64,000 nucleotides of DNA from Gonatopus flavifemur (GCA_018340375.1 JAFFJZ010000003.1:11222001-11286000); one strand, 5' to 3'; counted from the stretch's first letter, positions 35,860 to 49,069 are shown. Numbers and translations are program-made. Notes: generated from the letters alone by a model not told the origin.

Positions 35860-37550
35860 TCTATCCTGCATCCTATTCTAATAAAAATTGCCAGGTGATG
35901 TCCAACTCTTTATATTTCTCTATGGACTAAAAAATCACAGATTCAAAAGTGAAATTCTGAATTCCTCGTGAAAATGCGTTTTTAATTCATTTTGATACCC
36001 ACAAAACTACTTCTGAATGATATTTGCATCTCTTCCAGGATCAAAGTTCATCCATGTTCTATGAAACCCAATCTTATGAGAATTGATCGTTGTGAAAGGT
36101 GGAAGAATGATTCTCCGTTTGGTATTACAATTTGATATGAACCAACAAATCAGTCTGAAATAAGAGTGTGTTTCGAATAATTGTATGAGCGATACATTGA
36201 AACTTCTACAATTCTGTATAACAAAATCCACAAAAACACCAAGACATTCAGATCCTCGAACAGTAGGTATCGAAAATTAGAGACAAAAGGTCGCAATCAT
36301 GATAATTAAGATCAGTCTTTGCTTGAGTTGAGGTGTGAATTATGTTAACAAAGATCATTGCATTTTCCATTCCTTCCCATTCAGAATAGGTGAAAGGTGA
36401 ATACCTTTTCACGTTCAAGGCATTTCACAGAGTTGGCAAATGAAATAATAGTATCATCCACTAAGATGGTGAGAATAAGATTCCAACATAGACGATCCTT
36501 TCAATAATTCCTTGAATCTTGTAGACATTCGATAAAGGTTACAAGGGTAATTTCTTGACTCTTCAAATGTTGATCGAATAAATCACCCATGTTGATCTAG
36601 CAGCATCTGTACTTTGTTATAAAATTAGTTATCTTGAATTTCTATCAAAACTCACATCACAAATTTTTCAATCACGGATTAAAAAATCCTTCTTCCCATG
36701 TTTTGAAAATTCAACAACATCGATTTATCTGAAAGATAATTGAATAATTCTTCACAAATTCTGCATAGATAATTGATATACTTTTTTTGATCCCCTGAAT
36801 TCATTATAAACAGTTGCGTTTAAATCATCAAGAATAATTTTCAGATAGAGCTTTCATATGCTTGGCTGGAATTGTAAATTTTCTTTTATAATAATTCCTC
36901 GCAATTGTCAACACCGCGAATAATTCTCATAGAATTTCCATCGAGATTCTTGCCGATGCCATCTATCTCTTAAGAGCGAAAAACAATTCATAGATAAAAT
37001 TTTTCTCCGTTTCTGAATAAAGAAATGAAAAATGATGAAACGGTATTTCAATTCCCTTATTTAACTTCTGTGCGAAGAAGAAGATGAAGAAGAATAAGAA
37101 CAACAGCAACAACAACAATCTTTTTCCCGTAGAATCTACAGCAATTTTCTCACGATATTTCCTAGTATATAACTTCGTATTCATAGCGTAAATCCACTTC
37201 ACTCGTATTTCTAGGATCGTTCAGCGTGGAATCTCGTGGTTCGGACGATGAAATAACCATCGAGTCTCGGGATCATTTCGAGCGGATTGTATCGAGCGGC
37301 AATTTTCTTCTTTTTACACTGCAGATATGTATAATACATACGTATACAACTCTGAATCGTACAAGAAACATTTCTCTACGATAAATATAATAAATTCAAA
37401 TGAAGAGTTTCACAGACAATTTTATTTCATCTTCCTGCTGGCAGCAGTATGTTTACATATATTCAAAACGATGTTACAACCAATACATCAAGTTGGAATG
37501 ATGAAATAAATCAAAATTAAAGGAGGGTCGTATTCGCGTTCAGCAAGCGA
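35860..37550. other. AT-rich noncoding stretch
   Basis: No gene recognised. It includes an interrupted GAA/AAC tract (about 37075-37120) that creates an artefactual Leu/Phe-rich minus-strand frame. Confidence 0.5.
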
Positions 37551-37554
37551 TGAT

Positions 37555-38500
37555 GTAACAGCCTTCATGTCTGTACGTACGAGATGAACATTTATTATGC
37601 CGATAGAAGATATATACATTATCCGCACGTTATAAATGTCGCAATTTATGGTCCGCGCGTTGGGGCGCGTAGGCGTCGCGACGTCGACTGCAGGAGAAAT
37701 ATTACACATTGCGCTTTTCGCGCTGGACGGCCAAGAGTTGTCGTGAAACAAATGTCTGACGTTACATACTCGTAAACTAGACTTACGTCAAGAATCTTTG
37801 TCCTTGTTTGTACATGCTGCTTATAACGCAGACTTTGTAACTCTTTTCGTACACAATGTAAATCATATTCCAATGCATTTTATAATCATAACAAACGTAT
37901 CATTCACAATTCCAGATAATATTGCTTGTATTTCCTCTTTCTTATATGTTACATCGGTAATCGTAATAACAGTGGCACGTAATAATCTTCAAAAGAACTC
38001 TTTGAGTACCGTTCAGAGGGGGATGTAAAGGAGGAATGGATGGAAGTTAACCGAGATATTAGAAGCTGTTCCTGAGTAGGTAAGAATAGATGTGAATGCT
38101 GTAGCTCGTCGTAACCTATGAACCAGCCAACCGACTCTCTCTCGACTTCTTCGAGAGAAAAAGAAAGAATGAAGGAACGAGGAAAAGAGACCACGAACGT
38201 TATATGGTCGTGCAGAAATTGCTTTTCCCCTATAAGGCGCCATTATCACGCACCATCTTGTTCGAATGGCTCCGTAAAATGCCAAACCAGGCAACTTGGT
38301 ATTGCTGTGTCCAGCGCTGCGGTCAGCTTTGACCGGTCAAAACCACCTTCTCTTTTCTTTCCTTTTCTACTTCTTATTCTTCTTCTTCTTCCTCTCCTCC
38401 ACTGCCACCACCACTACACCAAGATTGGGTGTGTGGCAAAATTGTGCTGGTTGCCTCTAAGTGTCTCCTCTTCTCTCCTTTAGCTGATTCCTTACGTGCT
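37555..38500. promoter_or_regulatory. CpG-containing GC-rich islands
   Basis: Two GC-rich patches (37560-37760, with GCGCGTAGGCGTCGCGACGTC near 37664, and 38090-38500) are separated by AT-rich sequence. Overlapping frames of 63-121 codons occur on both strands and none has a motif. An interrupted TTC tract lies at 38367-38400. Candidate regulatory DNA. Confidence 0.25.
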
Positions 38501-38504
38501 CTCC

Positions 38505-39290
38505 TTACATCGTTCTGAAATGCTCCACATGAAGAATCATTGTGTGTGTCCTCTGGAAGAAAAGAGGACGCCAGTTGGTGAAGTGTATGCCATGGACCAC
38601 AAAGTAATATCACATCCCCGATATACACGACACACATGAACGTACAACGACAAAACTTTGCCAAATGATGCCATTCGTTTAATTTCTTGGAACAACTCGG
38701 CAACAGAATTTTTCCGCGAAATATTAATATAACGTGTAGCCTATCTTCAATCGTGGCGGCGGATGCCCAAGATTCTTTTTAAAAGTATTCTATACTTTTT
38801 TCCCTCTTGTTTCGTTCTTTTTTGCTGTTGCGGGAAAATGATCGTTCTTAAGGGTTATTGATAAAGGGGCGGGACAACGACCTATCGCGAGTCTTTTAGA
38901 ATCTGTTTATTTTCTTGAAAGAGGGAAGATATAACACGTTAATATCTTGTTCCATTGTAGCGTACGTTCGAGATATACAGCGTTAATATCTTTGTATCGG
39001 ATCCAATTCGACTGCGATTGTTATCTCTTTGATTGTGAAGTGGAAACAATCGTATGAGATTTGTATCGTACTTGAATGGAAGATTCTTACATTGTAAAAT
39101 TCGTGAGCGACAAACTGTGATACGAAGAGAATTAAATGATCATCACTTTCCGATCTGAAGCTCAGTTTTTGTGTTATAAACAAAGTAAGTTTACCATTCA
39201 GATGGCAAGTATATCGGATACTCATGTAACTTTCATTCGATTGATCCAAGTCAAATCATAATCCATTCGGTCCAAAACTTTTTCGACCAG
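38505..39290. other. Noncoding stretch
   Basis: Nothing recognised apart from short random frames. Confidence 0.5.
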
Positions 39291-39299
39291 AAGACTACC

Positions 39300-39560
39300 T
39301 ACCGCATCTTCCCATAAATTCGGGCTAATAGCAGCTAGAATTTTGGGTCACTCAGTCCGAATTTATAATCCATACCGAGGAAAAAATTCGAACTGACTGA
39401 CGCCAGAAAAGCAGTTTCCATTAGCGCGAATTTGATCGTTTGGCTTGAGTTATGAATGCGGGCAAACTGACCACAAGAATCTAGTTGCCATTAACCCGAT
39501 TTTATCAGCAGGAATGAGTTATAAATTCAGACTAATAGTAACTGGGACCACTTAGGGTTC
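39300..39560 (+). repeat. Degenerate tandem array, unit about 70 bp, nearly 4 copies
   Basis: Successive units start near 39312, 39381, 39450 and 39520. Aligned words are ATAAATTCGGGCTAATAGC, AAAAATTCGAACTGACTG, ATGAATGCGGGCAAACTGACC and ATAAATTCAGACTAATAGT. Each is followed by a GAAT..GTTGCCATTA-like block and a (C)CGA(A)TTT...GAG block. Copies have diverged strongly. Units one and two can also fold against each other (39346-39404). Confidence 0.6.
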
Positions 39561-39594
39561 TTGGACCACTTCACTGACCCCAGAAATCTAGCAC

Positions 39595-40340
39595 GTTGAT
39601 TGAAACTCCGCTCTTCCATTGATTCCATGGTGAGACAAAGTTGTATCAATGCTGGTACAGTCTAATATATTCTTAGTGATCTACACTGTTATCACTTCTG
39701 GTTCGGTATTGGTACTGTTTTGTTTCGCCAAAAGAAATAAGTCACCACGAACTTAATTTTAATTCAAACATACCACTGAGTCCGTTGTAAGACAACGTTG
39801 CATGAGTACTGCTAGAATGTTGTCTTTTCATGTATTCCGCAATGTTATCAGTTGCGGTTTACTAATATCTCAGTCTCATACTCTACACAGTGAATTTGAA
39901 TTCTAGTCCTCTACCGACTCTTTGTCTGTCGAGATGACTTTACAGCAATACTCTTCTTAGAGTATCATGTTCTCATATATTTCACAATGTAACACTGCTC
40001 CAGTACTGGCATAGTCTGGGTTTATTAAAATAACGGTGTTGCGATGGAGTTGATTTGAATTCCGATCCACAACCGATTTCACAGTGACGCAATGTTGCCT
40101 TAATAAGAGCTGGATATTGTATGTTTATATTATCCTACAATATTACCAACTCTGGTTCGAAACTGGCACAGTCCCGTTGTCCTCAAACTTGGGTCTTCGC
40201 TTAGCGGTAAAGATTGAGTACTGGTGCAAAACTGTTCATCTACGGGAACCAGTATCTTTTGAAATCCGCCCAACGATTGTTGCCAGTTGAGAAACAGGTA
40301 TGATCCTGAATAGAAACCTTGCCAGTACTGCGCCTTTTGA
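39595..40340 (+). repeat. Degenerate tandem array, unit about 140-160 bp, about 5 copies
   Basis: Copies align from near 39617, 39774, 39913, 40072 and possibly 40270. Each has a TTGAATTC/ATTGAAACTC-like lead, an ACCGA/CACTGA..TTGT block, a GTACTG or ATACTC block and a TCTGGTTCGGTA/CCAGTACTGGCA block ending in CAGTCT. It directly follows the 70-bp array; the longer unit may be a dimer of a related monomer. The GTACTG word is also the signature of the element at 55159-55441. Confidence 0.5.
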
Positions 40341-40349
40341 CAACTCTTG

Positions 40350-41085
40350 CAATTTCCACATGGACTAGTGGAAATCAGAATTCAAAGAAGCTAGAATTCG
40401 AACGAATAAAGCGTGAGCATTTTCGAATTTCCCTTCTAAATTCCCTTTCATTTTCACCAGGGAATAAATGCTTCTCCAATTAGCAGGGAAATCCTGGTAA
40501 AGTGCAGCAAAAATCATTCCATGCCATGTTCATAGAATTCTTTTCCGTGAATATACTATGATAGTACATTGCATGGATTTAACTGCACCGAATACGTGTA
40601 ATAAAAATATTCTATGAATTTTCTGGATTTGTTAAGCTACTTGAGCGATGACTTGACATACTTCAACAATATTTTAAGGTTCATTAAAGACGGAGTGTTT
40701 ATTAGCCTCACAGTTATATTCCTGTGATATCTTTTAAGGACTCATCCTCTTGAAAATCAATTCTGAATCTATTTTTGGGATTGGTGTGTTGTGGAGAGCG
40801 ATTAGGAGAGAAATTTGAATTTTTATGAATGGGTACGTGGAATGTAGGTGAGGAATGTTACAGCAAGAAAAGCATCCAAACATCTCACATTCTTCGAATT
40901 ACATCAAACTTCTCCTCGTACTTGTAAATTTCAACATGAAACTATCAACATTATCGCTTGTAGTCCCATTGCCTCTGATGTCTTTCATTGGTCCGTTCAT
41001 TAACAACAATGTATTTGCACAAGTGAAGTTTTGCGCTAGTGAGGATCAAATCAACTAACGTTTTCTATTTGGAAATAATTCGTAC
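40350..41085. other. Noncoding stretch
   Basis: A 40-codon frame at about 40939-41058 starts with a hydrophobic leader-like run and has a good CAAC-ATG context. It is very short and has no promoter or poly(A) signal. Nothing else recognised. Confidence 0.4.
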
Positions 41086-41088
41086 ATA

Positions 41089-41395
41089 CACTGTAAAAAA
41101 TTGCTCCTTAAATTTCATATAAATTAATGTGATGCAATTTACACACAAAGTTTTTCTGACTCTTCATATGAAATTGTATGATATTTCATACAGAATCATG
41201 ATTTTTCATGCATTTTAATATGAACTGTAATGAATTTTGCAGTAAATTTCATTAAATTTTCATGATTAAACTAGATTTCAATTACAAGTTTTTAAATTTT
41301 CATGTTCATCAACATCACATGTAGCACAATTACAGTAATCAACATTTTTCATAAACACATCTTTGATCTTTCACAAGTTTGTAAATTCAGTGAAA
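41089..41395. repeat. AAATTTCAT-rich repeat, family J relative
   Basis: Starts with TA-CACTGTAAAAAATT, resembling MITE ends elsewhere in the window. It is filled with AAATTTCAT and AGTAAATTTCATT words, as is the element at 58807-58998. The right boundary and inverted ends are not clear. Confidence 0.35.
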
Positions 41396-41399
41396 GTAA

Positions 41400-42690
41400 A
41401 ATTTTGAAAATGTATCAGAATTTCACAGTCTCATAATAAATAAATTGTTCAAATAATATGAATTCTCTTGTAAATCCAATGACAGCTTTGTGATCGTAAT
41501 TTTCTGGAACAATGAAATCCATTCCTCCAGTCGGATCCTTTGAATCACCGATGAGTTTCGTTTTCTGAATTTTCTACACCCGCCAGAACTGATCATTAAA
41601 TCTATCCGTTATTTCTACCCAATCGCGTTAGTAACGCGCAAGTATTCAACTGTATCCGTTACGGATTAACAACACAATGCATGAACTTATAATGAGATGA
41701 TTTTCGATTCTAACAATGCTTCAACAGTGAACAAAGAAAATGCAAGAAATAGACTTTTAGAACTTGCACCAATTATATCCTCTTGGAAACTCAGAATCCC
41801 TTACATTGTTCTTTTGTATTCGCCTTCGATTTCTTGTGAGTTTATGTTTAGCTGAAGGCGTTCTGCCAAAGAAACAATATAAATACGAAAAATATATGGG
41901 CTCTACGCGGTGGCATCCGGAATTCGACAGAGAATTTTTAACCGGTGTTCCTACTTCAGAATCTAAACATTGATTTCGCATAAACTCTGACCGAGTCAGC
42001 GGAAATTTCTCATCAACTTTGTTTAGACTCAGTGAAAGGCAGTTTGTAAGTATATACCACTTCAGTTGGCTTTCCAATCAATTCAAGCAGTTCGATGCTA
42101 CGATTTTGCTAATGCCAAGTTCCGTTTAGTCTTCATACAAACTGCATCGAATATTCATTTCCAGTGAACATTCGGGAAGTCTTACGAGACTTTAAATGGA
42201 TGGTTGAGGAGTAATTCAATTTGACATCCTCACATTACTAAGATACCTTGAACGGGGAAATGATCATTATTAGGTCATTAGAATTTGTTCTTAATCTCTT
42301 CGCATCGATTTATCAAAAGGGATTGTAAGAATGTGTTGAAAACATGAAATCCCATTGAATACCGAGAACGTTATTCTGAAAACACGTAACCGTACGTCCA
42401 CATTAGGGACATCAAATGAAATTAATTTCAGAACAAAGTTTACAAATCATCACAGGGTGTTTTATAACTACATCAAATGAGGGATTCTCGTGATCACATT
42501 GGAAGGTAAATTTTTCATGCGTATAAAACTGGAGGTCTTATGATTTATTAACCTCACGTCGCACAACATCTGCGGAAATCCTTTTCGTCGTTGGTTTCTC
42601 GCATGACAGTGCAGAAGATCGTCTTTCTCTCTTGTAACTTCGTCCACACATCTCTCTAGGGTGAGTAATGAAGAGCTGACAGAGACGAAA
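41400..42690. other. Noncoding stretch
   Basis: Frames at 41757-42077 (-, 106 codons) and 41764-41973 (+) overlap. Neither has splice, promoter or family support. Confidence 0.45.
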
Positions 42691-42699
42691 CGACCATAT

Positions 42700-43040
42700 T
42701 TGTGGTGCTGTTACGGCTGTGGTGTACAATGAGACACAGATGCCTCGTTGTGTCGTCTCACAAATACATGTCCGTATGTATTAAACGCATTCGTGTATAT
42801 ATATATATACGCACAATGGACTGTCGTCTCCCCCACAACGTGTACCGCGTGGTGAATTCCAATGGCACCAGGAGTCGTTGACGTTGGCCAACGAGTCGTG
42901 TTGTGTCGGTGCGGGAGAGATGCAGTCAATATTCTATCGCCTTTCAGCCGGAGCCGCAAGAGCTGTCCAACTAAAATTAATTACCCGTCCCGTGGGTCCG
43001 CGAGGATTGTACGTGAACTGACGAGAACGACAATAAACGA
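42700..43040. promoter_or_regulatory. CpG-containing GC-rich island
   Basis: GC-rich with a (TA)n tract at 42796-42809 and CpG words on both sides. The short open frames on both strands have no motif. Candidate regulatory sequence. Confidence 0.22.
42796..42809 (+). repeat. (TA)n microsatellite
   Basis: Seven uninterrupted TA units. Confidence 0.8.
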
Positions 43041-43044
43041 TGAT

Positions 43045-44930
43045 TTTCATCTATTTATAAAGCATTCATCGGCTTACGAAACCAAAGCGAAAATCTGGAG
43101 ATAAAAATACCTTCTTTCTTCTGGAGGGAACAGGAGTTTCGATCATGACATAACTCCGGGTAATATAACATAACATAACATAAACTCATTTCGATTTTGT
43201 TCAATCGTTCTTTTCTATCCCCTATGTCAAAGATCGATTCGAAACTACGATTACGTTTAGATACAACCACCTCGCAGGTTTTATTGTCCGATCGTTACAG
43301 TATGACTCCTTCGAGATTTCCAAGTTTTTCGATTTCGTTGAAACAAGCATATTGCTTTCCCTTGGAAAAATATAGACCTCCCCTGGCTTTTTAGAGAAAA
43401 TGGTTTGGAGAAGAAAAAGAAGAAGAAGAAGAAGAAGGGTGAGAACGGAGATTCGCTCAAAAAGAGGAAGTTTAGAAACTTGAAATCGATGGATGGATGA
43501 GGATGAAGGAGGAAGACCAGAAAAATACGCTTCTGAATCGATTGCGTGGATTGCGTTGGACGAAAAATTTATTCGAAATTTTATTTGTGTCGCAGGAGAG
43601 AGGAGACACGTGATAGCGATTCTGAGATTAAAAAAAAAATAGGGAATGAAACGAGAAATACAGCGTGTAATTTTTCATTCGTCACGTCTTGTGACTTTCG
43701 ACGCCAGTTTCGAGGTTTGTATTTTGCGTTCGTGCCAAAGGATTGTCGCGCAGTCAGTCAAATGATGGAAACGCTCAGCATGAATATTGAGACATTCATT
43801 AGCGTCACTCTCGCAGCGTGAGTCGTCTAGCACGGTGGCGTGTACCATATCGTATGTGTGGTCGGAATAATGCGATGGAGAAAGACAGAGGGAGAGCGCC
43901 TGCAGAATCGGTATTGATGAGTGATGAAGGGTTGTGTTCTCCCGCGGCGATCTTAACTAAGCTCGTAACGGGTGGCATGAAACCAAACGATGCAAACCTC
44001 TGTAAGAATGACATCGAGCATTAAGCATCTCGAGTCATTCAACTTGCAACAAATCATCCATGAGTACATATATATATTTTTTCCCTCTTCTCTTATATAG
44101 AAATTTATAACTCCTTTCATGTGTGTAATAATTCAAATTCATTTCTCAATCTGTGTGATTCAATCTGATCATTATTTTCGATTTTTCAAGAATTATCTTG
44201 AAAACTTTCTATCCAATGGTGTCCGGAGTCATCATAGTGCAACATATCCCGTCAAAATAACACAGTCTGTGAATTTCAAACGGAACCGTCTCCAAAATTG
44301 TGATCAGCTTTTAACAGAATATTCCAATTTAGTATCCACATATTCCTCATTTTTTCACTTCCCATGTATGAATTATAACGGTCTCCACAAGAGACACCAC
44401 ATAAATTCATTTGGAGAAAAGGAATGCATATCTAGACCCGAATGAAATATCGGTAGTTTGTTTTGTGAGTAACAAGATGTTAGAAAATTCAAGAAGTTTG
44501 GATGAAATTGAAATGATCAAACAACGATTCAAGCCCCAAGAATATATCGACGACGTTCTATTGTACTCACAATTCATGTCACTGAAGTTTGAATCGTTTC
44601 CTGGAATGAATTGATAATCGAATGACGAAATACTCAGCGGTTGAAGATTTTCGTTTTGTTTCAACAAGCGATTCAAACTTCAAGAATATCATAATTCTGA
44701 CATCAAATTTATGTAGATGAAATTTCTCATGAATGAAGATATAATTTAGAAAAAATAGTCCAATTAACATCATTGAGAATCCTTGACTCGATTAATCAAT
44801 GTTTTTTTGTGTCAACGTTTTTCACTCAATTCCAGTTTCATGCGCGAATGATAAATCGATATCCTCTCAGCAGGTTATTTGTTAAATCTCGAGCGTCAAG
44901 TAGCATTCATCGGCGTATTGAAATCTTTGG
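43045..44930. other. Noncoding stretch with small repeats
   Basis: Holds an (ATAAC)n tract at 43165-43184, a (GAA)n tract at 43409-43438 and a moderately GC-rich patch at 43540-44030 with short frames on both strands. Near 44530 and 44670 the words GCGATTCAA..CAAGAATAT recur about 140 bp apart. No gene recognised. Confidence 0.45.
43409..43438 (+). repeat. (GAA)n microsatellite
   Basis: About eight GAA units, with an AAA interruption near the start. Confidence 0.8.
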
Positions 44931-45036
44931 TTGAAAATGTTACATTCTCTTACTTTATCATACACACAGAATACACAGTATGATTCTGAAATGATATATC
45001 TCATTCTTTCCAAGTATCACTACCTTGTTCTTGTAA

Positions 45037-45064
45037 TATCTATCTATCTATCTATCTATCCATC
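45037..45064 (+). repeat. (TATC)n microsatellite
   Basis: Six uninterrupted TATC units plus a diverged CATC. Confidence 0.9.
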
Positions 45065-45099
45065 CCTGTCTTTTCCTCTTGTTACATATTTCTCTTTCT

Positions 45100-45570
45100 T
45101 TCGGTCTTTGTTCTGCCTTCACCTTCGAGGCATCATTAGCCAGCATTGTGCTCGCAACACGCATACCCACTCGTGGCAAGAGTTACTCGCGCGACACCCG
45201 CTGTGCTGTGAGATCTGCGATAGAGTTAATGATGCCGGCGAACGCGGCGATTTAACAATAAGCCGCATTATTTACAGTCATTTCTCTCTTCCCTTTTCTT
45301 TTGGCTCCATTACCACCATACACCGGTTGTACGCTTCACTTGGTCCGATCTGGCCTTTTCACTTCTATTTCTCTTGTACTTGGTACACGCACACAATGCC
45401 TCTCTTGACGTGGTATCCATTACTCTACCGGACAAGGGCCCAGGGAGCAATATTGAAGGTTTATAATCAGTCGGCACCTAGACCGCAAAACATATTTATG
45501 TGCCCGCGTGGTCGTGGGCATACACGTTTGTCTTGTACGAGAAGGTTACATGAGTATTATATATGAAGTG
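45100..45570. promoter_or_regulatory. GC-rich island under the longest open frame
   Basis: The plus-strand frame 44937-45566 (210 codons) is the longest in the window. It begins in AT-rich DNA, crosses the (TATC)n tract as an Ile-Tyr-Leu-Ser run, and then runs through this GC-rich block. The translation is aromatic- and Ser-rich with no domain, signal or repeat structure. I read it as a compositional frame over a candidate regulatory island. Confidence 0.25.
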
Positions 45571-45574
45571 TTTT

Positions 45575-46075
45575 CAATTCAATGAAGTCTTTGTGGTACG
45601 CTTCAACTATACACGATGCCAAGCTCTTTTTTACTTTCATGATTTTTTCGCCACTCTTCTTCTCTCTCTCCCCCTCTTTCCTCTTCGTCTGATGATATAG
45701 AATGATACAATTCTCGAGTTTTAACAATTAAAAGAAAATAGATCGGAAGACCTCTTCGCGTAACGAGTTCTCTCAATCTTTCGTTGACGCCGATTTTAAT
45801 TGTTGGGCGTGAAAATACGTTCAGACGTACTCGAAGGATGTAGGCGTTGACGTGATTAAAATGATTTCCACTCGCTTCTTGAATTTATTAAATTTGAAAT
45901 CCAATTATCCATCAATTATAATATACATAGTATCGGTTGAAAGACCAAGACTTCAAAAGAAGAGACAAAGAACCACTCTTCCCTTTGTTGGGAAAGAAAC
46001 ATATGATGGGAGAGTGAATCACAATCCGCACCGATTTCACACACTTAAGGGTGAAATCATGTGTTGAGATGTTTT
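45575..46075. other. Noncoding stretch
   Basis: A 71-codon frame at 45852-46067 has no support. Nothing else recognised. Confidence 0.45.
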
Positions 46076-46079
46076 TGAA

Positions 46080-46340
46080 GCCGATGCAGGAGTAGCAGCA
46101 GCCTCAACAGCCAAGGCACAACGGTTTTTGATCCTCGGTGATGTGTTTACGAGAGTCGGTTGGCAATTAATCGGGATTTATGGCATACTTGTACACGCGG
46201 CAACGTGGATGGATTCGTCTTAAATACCGATACTAACGGACGAGTCCGGTTGGGAGCCCGGGCGCCGTTGATCACCGACTGCTGCGACAATAATTCCAAA
46301 ACCTTTTTTATCAGGGACAGCTGTTAAGCGGTCGCCGCAT
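46080..46340. promoter_or_regulatory. GC-rich island with homeodomain-like sites
   Basis: Contains the contiguous words TTAATCGGGATTTATGGC (46167-46184), combining a TAATC homeodomain core with a TTTATGGC posterior-Hox-type word. It also has TTGATCACC and a Sox-like ACAATA. A 50-codon open stretch crosses it, but without a start or splice sites. Candidate enhancer by motif content; this is inference. Confidence 0.3.
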
Positions 46341-46344
46341 AATA

Positions 46345-49065
46345 CAATGGAAAAAACATTTTGCACGGTTTACAGCAAATTACCATCTTTTTCTCTACGA
46401 CGCACGAAATTCCACGCTTCGTCGAATGACATTTATTTACGACAGTAAATAAAAAGGAAAGGAGAAAAGAATCATTCTTTCTAGACATATACGTATATAT
46501 CCATCTATACGTATATGTGTTTATATACATGAAATCATTGTTATATCTCAAATGTATTGTCATTCGATCGTATTTCTCAATATTTATTCATAAATAATGA
46601 TCTTGTGAAATGTAAGAATGGATGTGAATTTCACCGTTTGTGTTATACCGTATGTGAGAACGGCTGCTGTTCTGGCAAGTGTCCATGTGAATACGCATGT
46701 ATTATAAGTATTATTGATATTCATGTCAAATAACACAGACACCCGTATTGAAGTTTAGACTCCAGAACTGGTCAGGTTAACTTCGAACCCACAAAGGTGT
46801 TGACAAAGGTAACGCTTTGGATTCTATCTAAATCAGGATTCGACAAAAGACTTCGGATTAGCTAATTCAGATATAGTAGGCACTTTCTAGGAATTTACGA
46901 GTTTGCAACGCTCACGTTCGTAAAAAAAACTAGCGCTTTGCAAGTGTTTCGCGAGTAATAAGTGCATTCTTGTCAAGGAAGATCCGTTTGAATAATGAAA
47001 TTCAATCCATGGGATGATCAGCAGTTTGAACAAATTCATCGAAGTATGGAAGATGTGATCAAAGTTAGATCCAGTGCTCTGGATTGTTTCTAGTGAAAAA
47101 TCTCAATATTGAAAACATCATGTCCAGATTAGGCATGCCTGATTCCTGCTCACAGCCTAACCTGAGTATTCAAACATTTCTCAATCAGGATCTCAGTCTG
47201 GAAGACTAAAAATATGTACTCTTTCTCTTGGACTCTACTACTTTTGTTTCCATCTTATGAGACAGTGTCAGCATTATTCAGAATTCGAACCTTTAGAGAG
47301 CCGATGAGCCACTTCAGTGGTTTACCGGTCCTCTGAAAGAATAAAAAAATTTTTTGTTATCCTGAAGTTGTTTATTATCACATAGAAAACTCTAATAAAC
47401 CTAAGCCATCTGAGTGGGAATAATTCGTGATTTCATTTCATTTATTCATTGAAGGGGCTAAATTTTATTCTGCCCGTGAAATTACTACAGCGAAGACTTG
47501 AAAACTGTTAACTTGCACAAGCCTCAATCGCAGCAGGTTCAAAGCACGTAAAGAAATCAACTTCATCTCTAAAATTCTCTATGTCTTGTCAGAATCTAAA
47601 AAGAACCTAGTCAGACCTTGACAAGAGCTAAAGGAGCACCACGGACTATTTCTACGTAGACGAACATATTGCTCGAAAAGAGTAAAATCTTTTCGCGTTA
47701 CTTGTAAAGAAATCGTATTCGCAAATAACAATTTTTTTGGTATAATTCTCATGAGGTTCTAATTAGGATGAGCATATTACTACAAGAAAGAACCTAATTA
47801 TTGAGATCTCAAAATAACCTTGCGTTATATTTTCGTGAGGTTCTAAACAGAATGTCATGTTAGGATCTCATAATTGAAAGCTTTTTGCAATTATAACTCT
47901 CCTATCCGAGAAGGAATGGAAATCGGTCCATTTAAAGTCACGTTTGGGTCGATTTTAGATGGTCTGGGTGCAGACAGGGCCTTGGATGTGCCCGGATTTT
48001 CTATCTGGATTCTAACTACGAGGATTTTGCAATCCTTATACAAAATACTCAACTCATCTGAACTTCTTCCAAGTAAAGTGACTCACGCCAATTGGCACAT
48101 CATCATGATATTTCAACGCAAAAGAAAAATATCAAGCTGTCAATACAAAATTCCGAACGAATATATGAATCTCCGTAACCATTAAATTCATCCTCGAATA
48201 AATACGCTTTCAAAGAAAAAGAAACTCTTCAACTCGAAAATTATCGCTAAAATATTCGATTTGTATTTCAATCAATTAGTCAAGACTGCCCCAACAAATC
48301 AGTCAATTTTATGAACTTCTGCTTTCCTGTATTGATACTCAACGTCCAGTGTTTCGAGATTTATATTTCGATTAGTCTTCGTAGAAAGTTTGAATTCAAA
48401 GATTTCGTTTTATACTGTCACACACATAAAATATCTCCTCTTAAATTCGTCTTGCTGTTCTCTTTTCCTTCAAGATTGATAGGTAATTTGATATAAAGTT
48501 CCTATTATTGCCCATACCGATCAGGTAAATGGATTATTAATGACAAGGTTAAATAAATGATACGTCGAATCGATTCAATAAATACTTGGTTCGTCTATTA
48601 TCCGTACGGATTTTCTCAATCTCTTAATGAATTCCTGATTTATCATTCATTAAGGTATCGAGAGACGATACGATTGCTCCTACCACTACCACCATCGCTC
48701 TGACCGTTCAAGTTTCGTTACTCCACTCAAACTGGTGAGAATTTATGTGAATGGGTGTGATTAATGGGATGTTCGCGGAAACATACGGACATCTGTGTTA
48801 ATGGTGACAGATAGGAGCGCTAATGGTGTCAGCCAACGACAGACGACCACATCACGTTCTTCTCTATTCGGTGATATGTGACTGTAAACTTTTGACCGAG
48901 TTATTCCTAGTCTTAGCATAACTTAGGTGGAACTAATTATATTTTCGAAAGGAACAAGTGTATCTCTTTTTCCTTTTCCTTCTGTTTATCATATACATGA
49001 ATAATGATAAAGAAACTTTTATTGAAATATCGAAATCTATATTTCGGATGATGAAAAGAATGACT
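46345..49065. other. Noncoding stretch
   Basis: No supported gene in 2.7 kb. At 47740-47870 the words GAGGTTCTAA and AGAACCTAATTA recur in both orientations, suggesting a decayed repeat. The 103-codon frame at 47874-48185 would start with TTG and is unrecognised. Confidence 0.45.
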
Positions 49066-49069
49066 ACAC

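Noticed and set aside
39430..39451. A 22-base stretch resembling the conserved mature miR-375 as I remember it (about 20 of 22 positions)
   Set aside because: It lies inside the second unit of the 70-bp tandem array, has a change within the seed, and its flanks do not form a convincing precursor hairpin. Sister units lack the match.
44543..44554. YIDD motif, as in reverse transcriptase
   Set aside because: None of the other reverse-transcriptase motifs occur upstream or downstream in the frame, which stops 20 codons later.
44937..45566. Longest open frame in the window (210 codons, plus strand)
   Set aside because: It is built partly from a (TATC)n tract and a GC-rich island, and the translation has no domain or coherent codon pattern.
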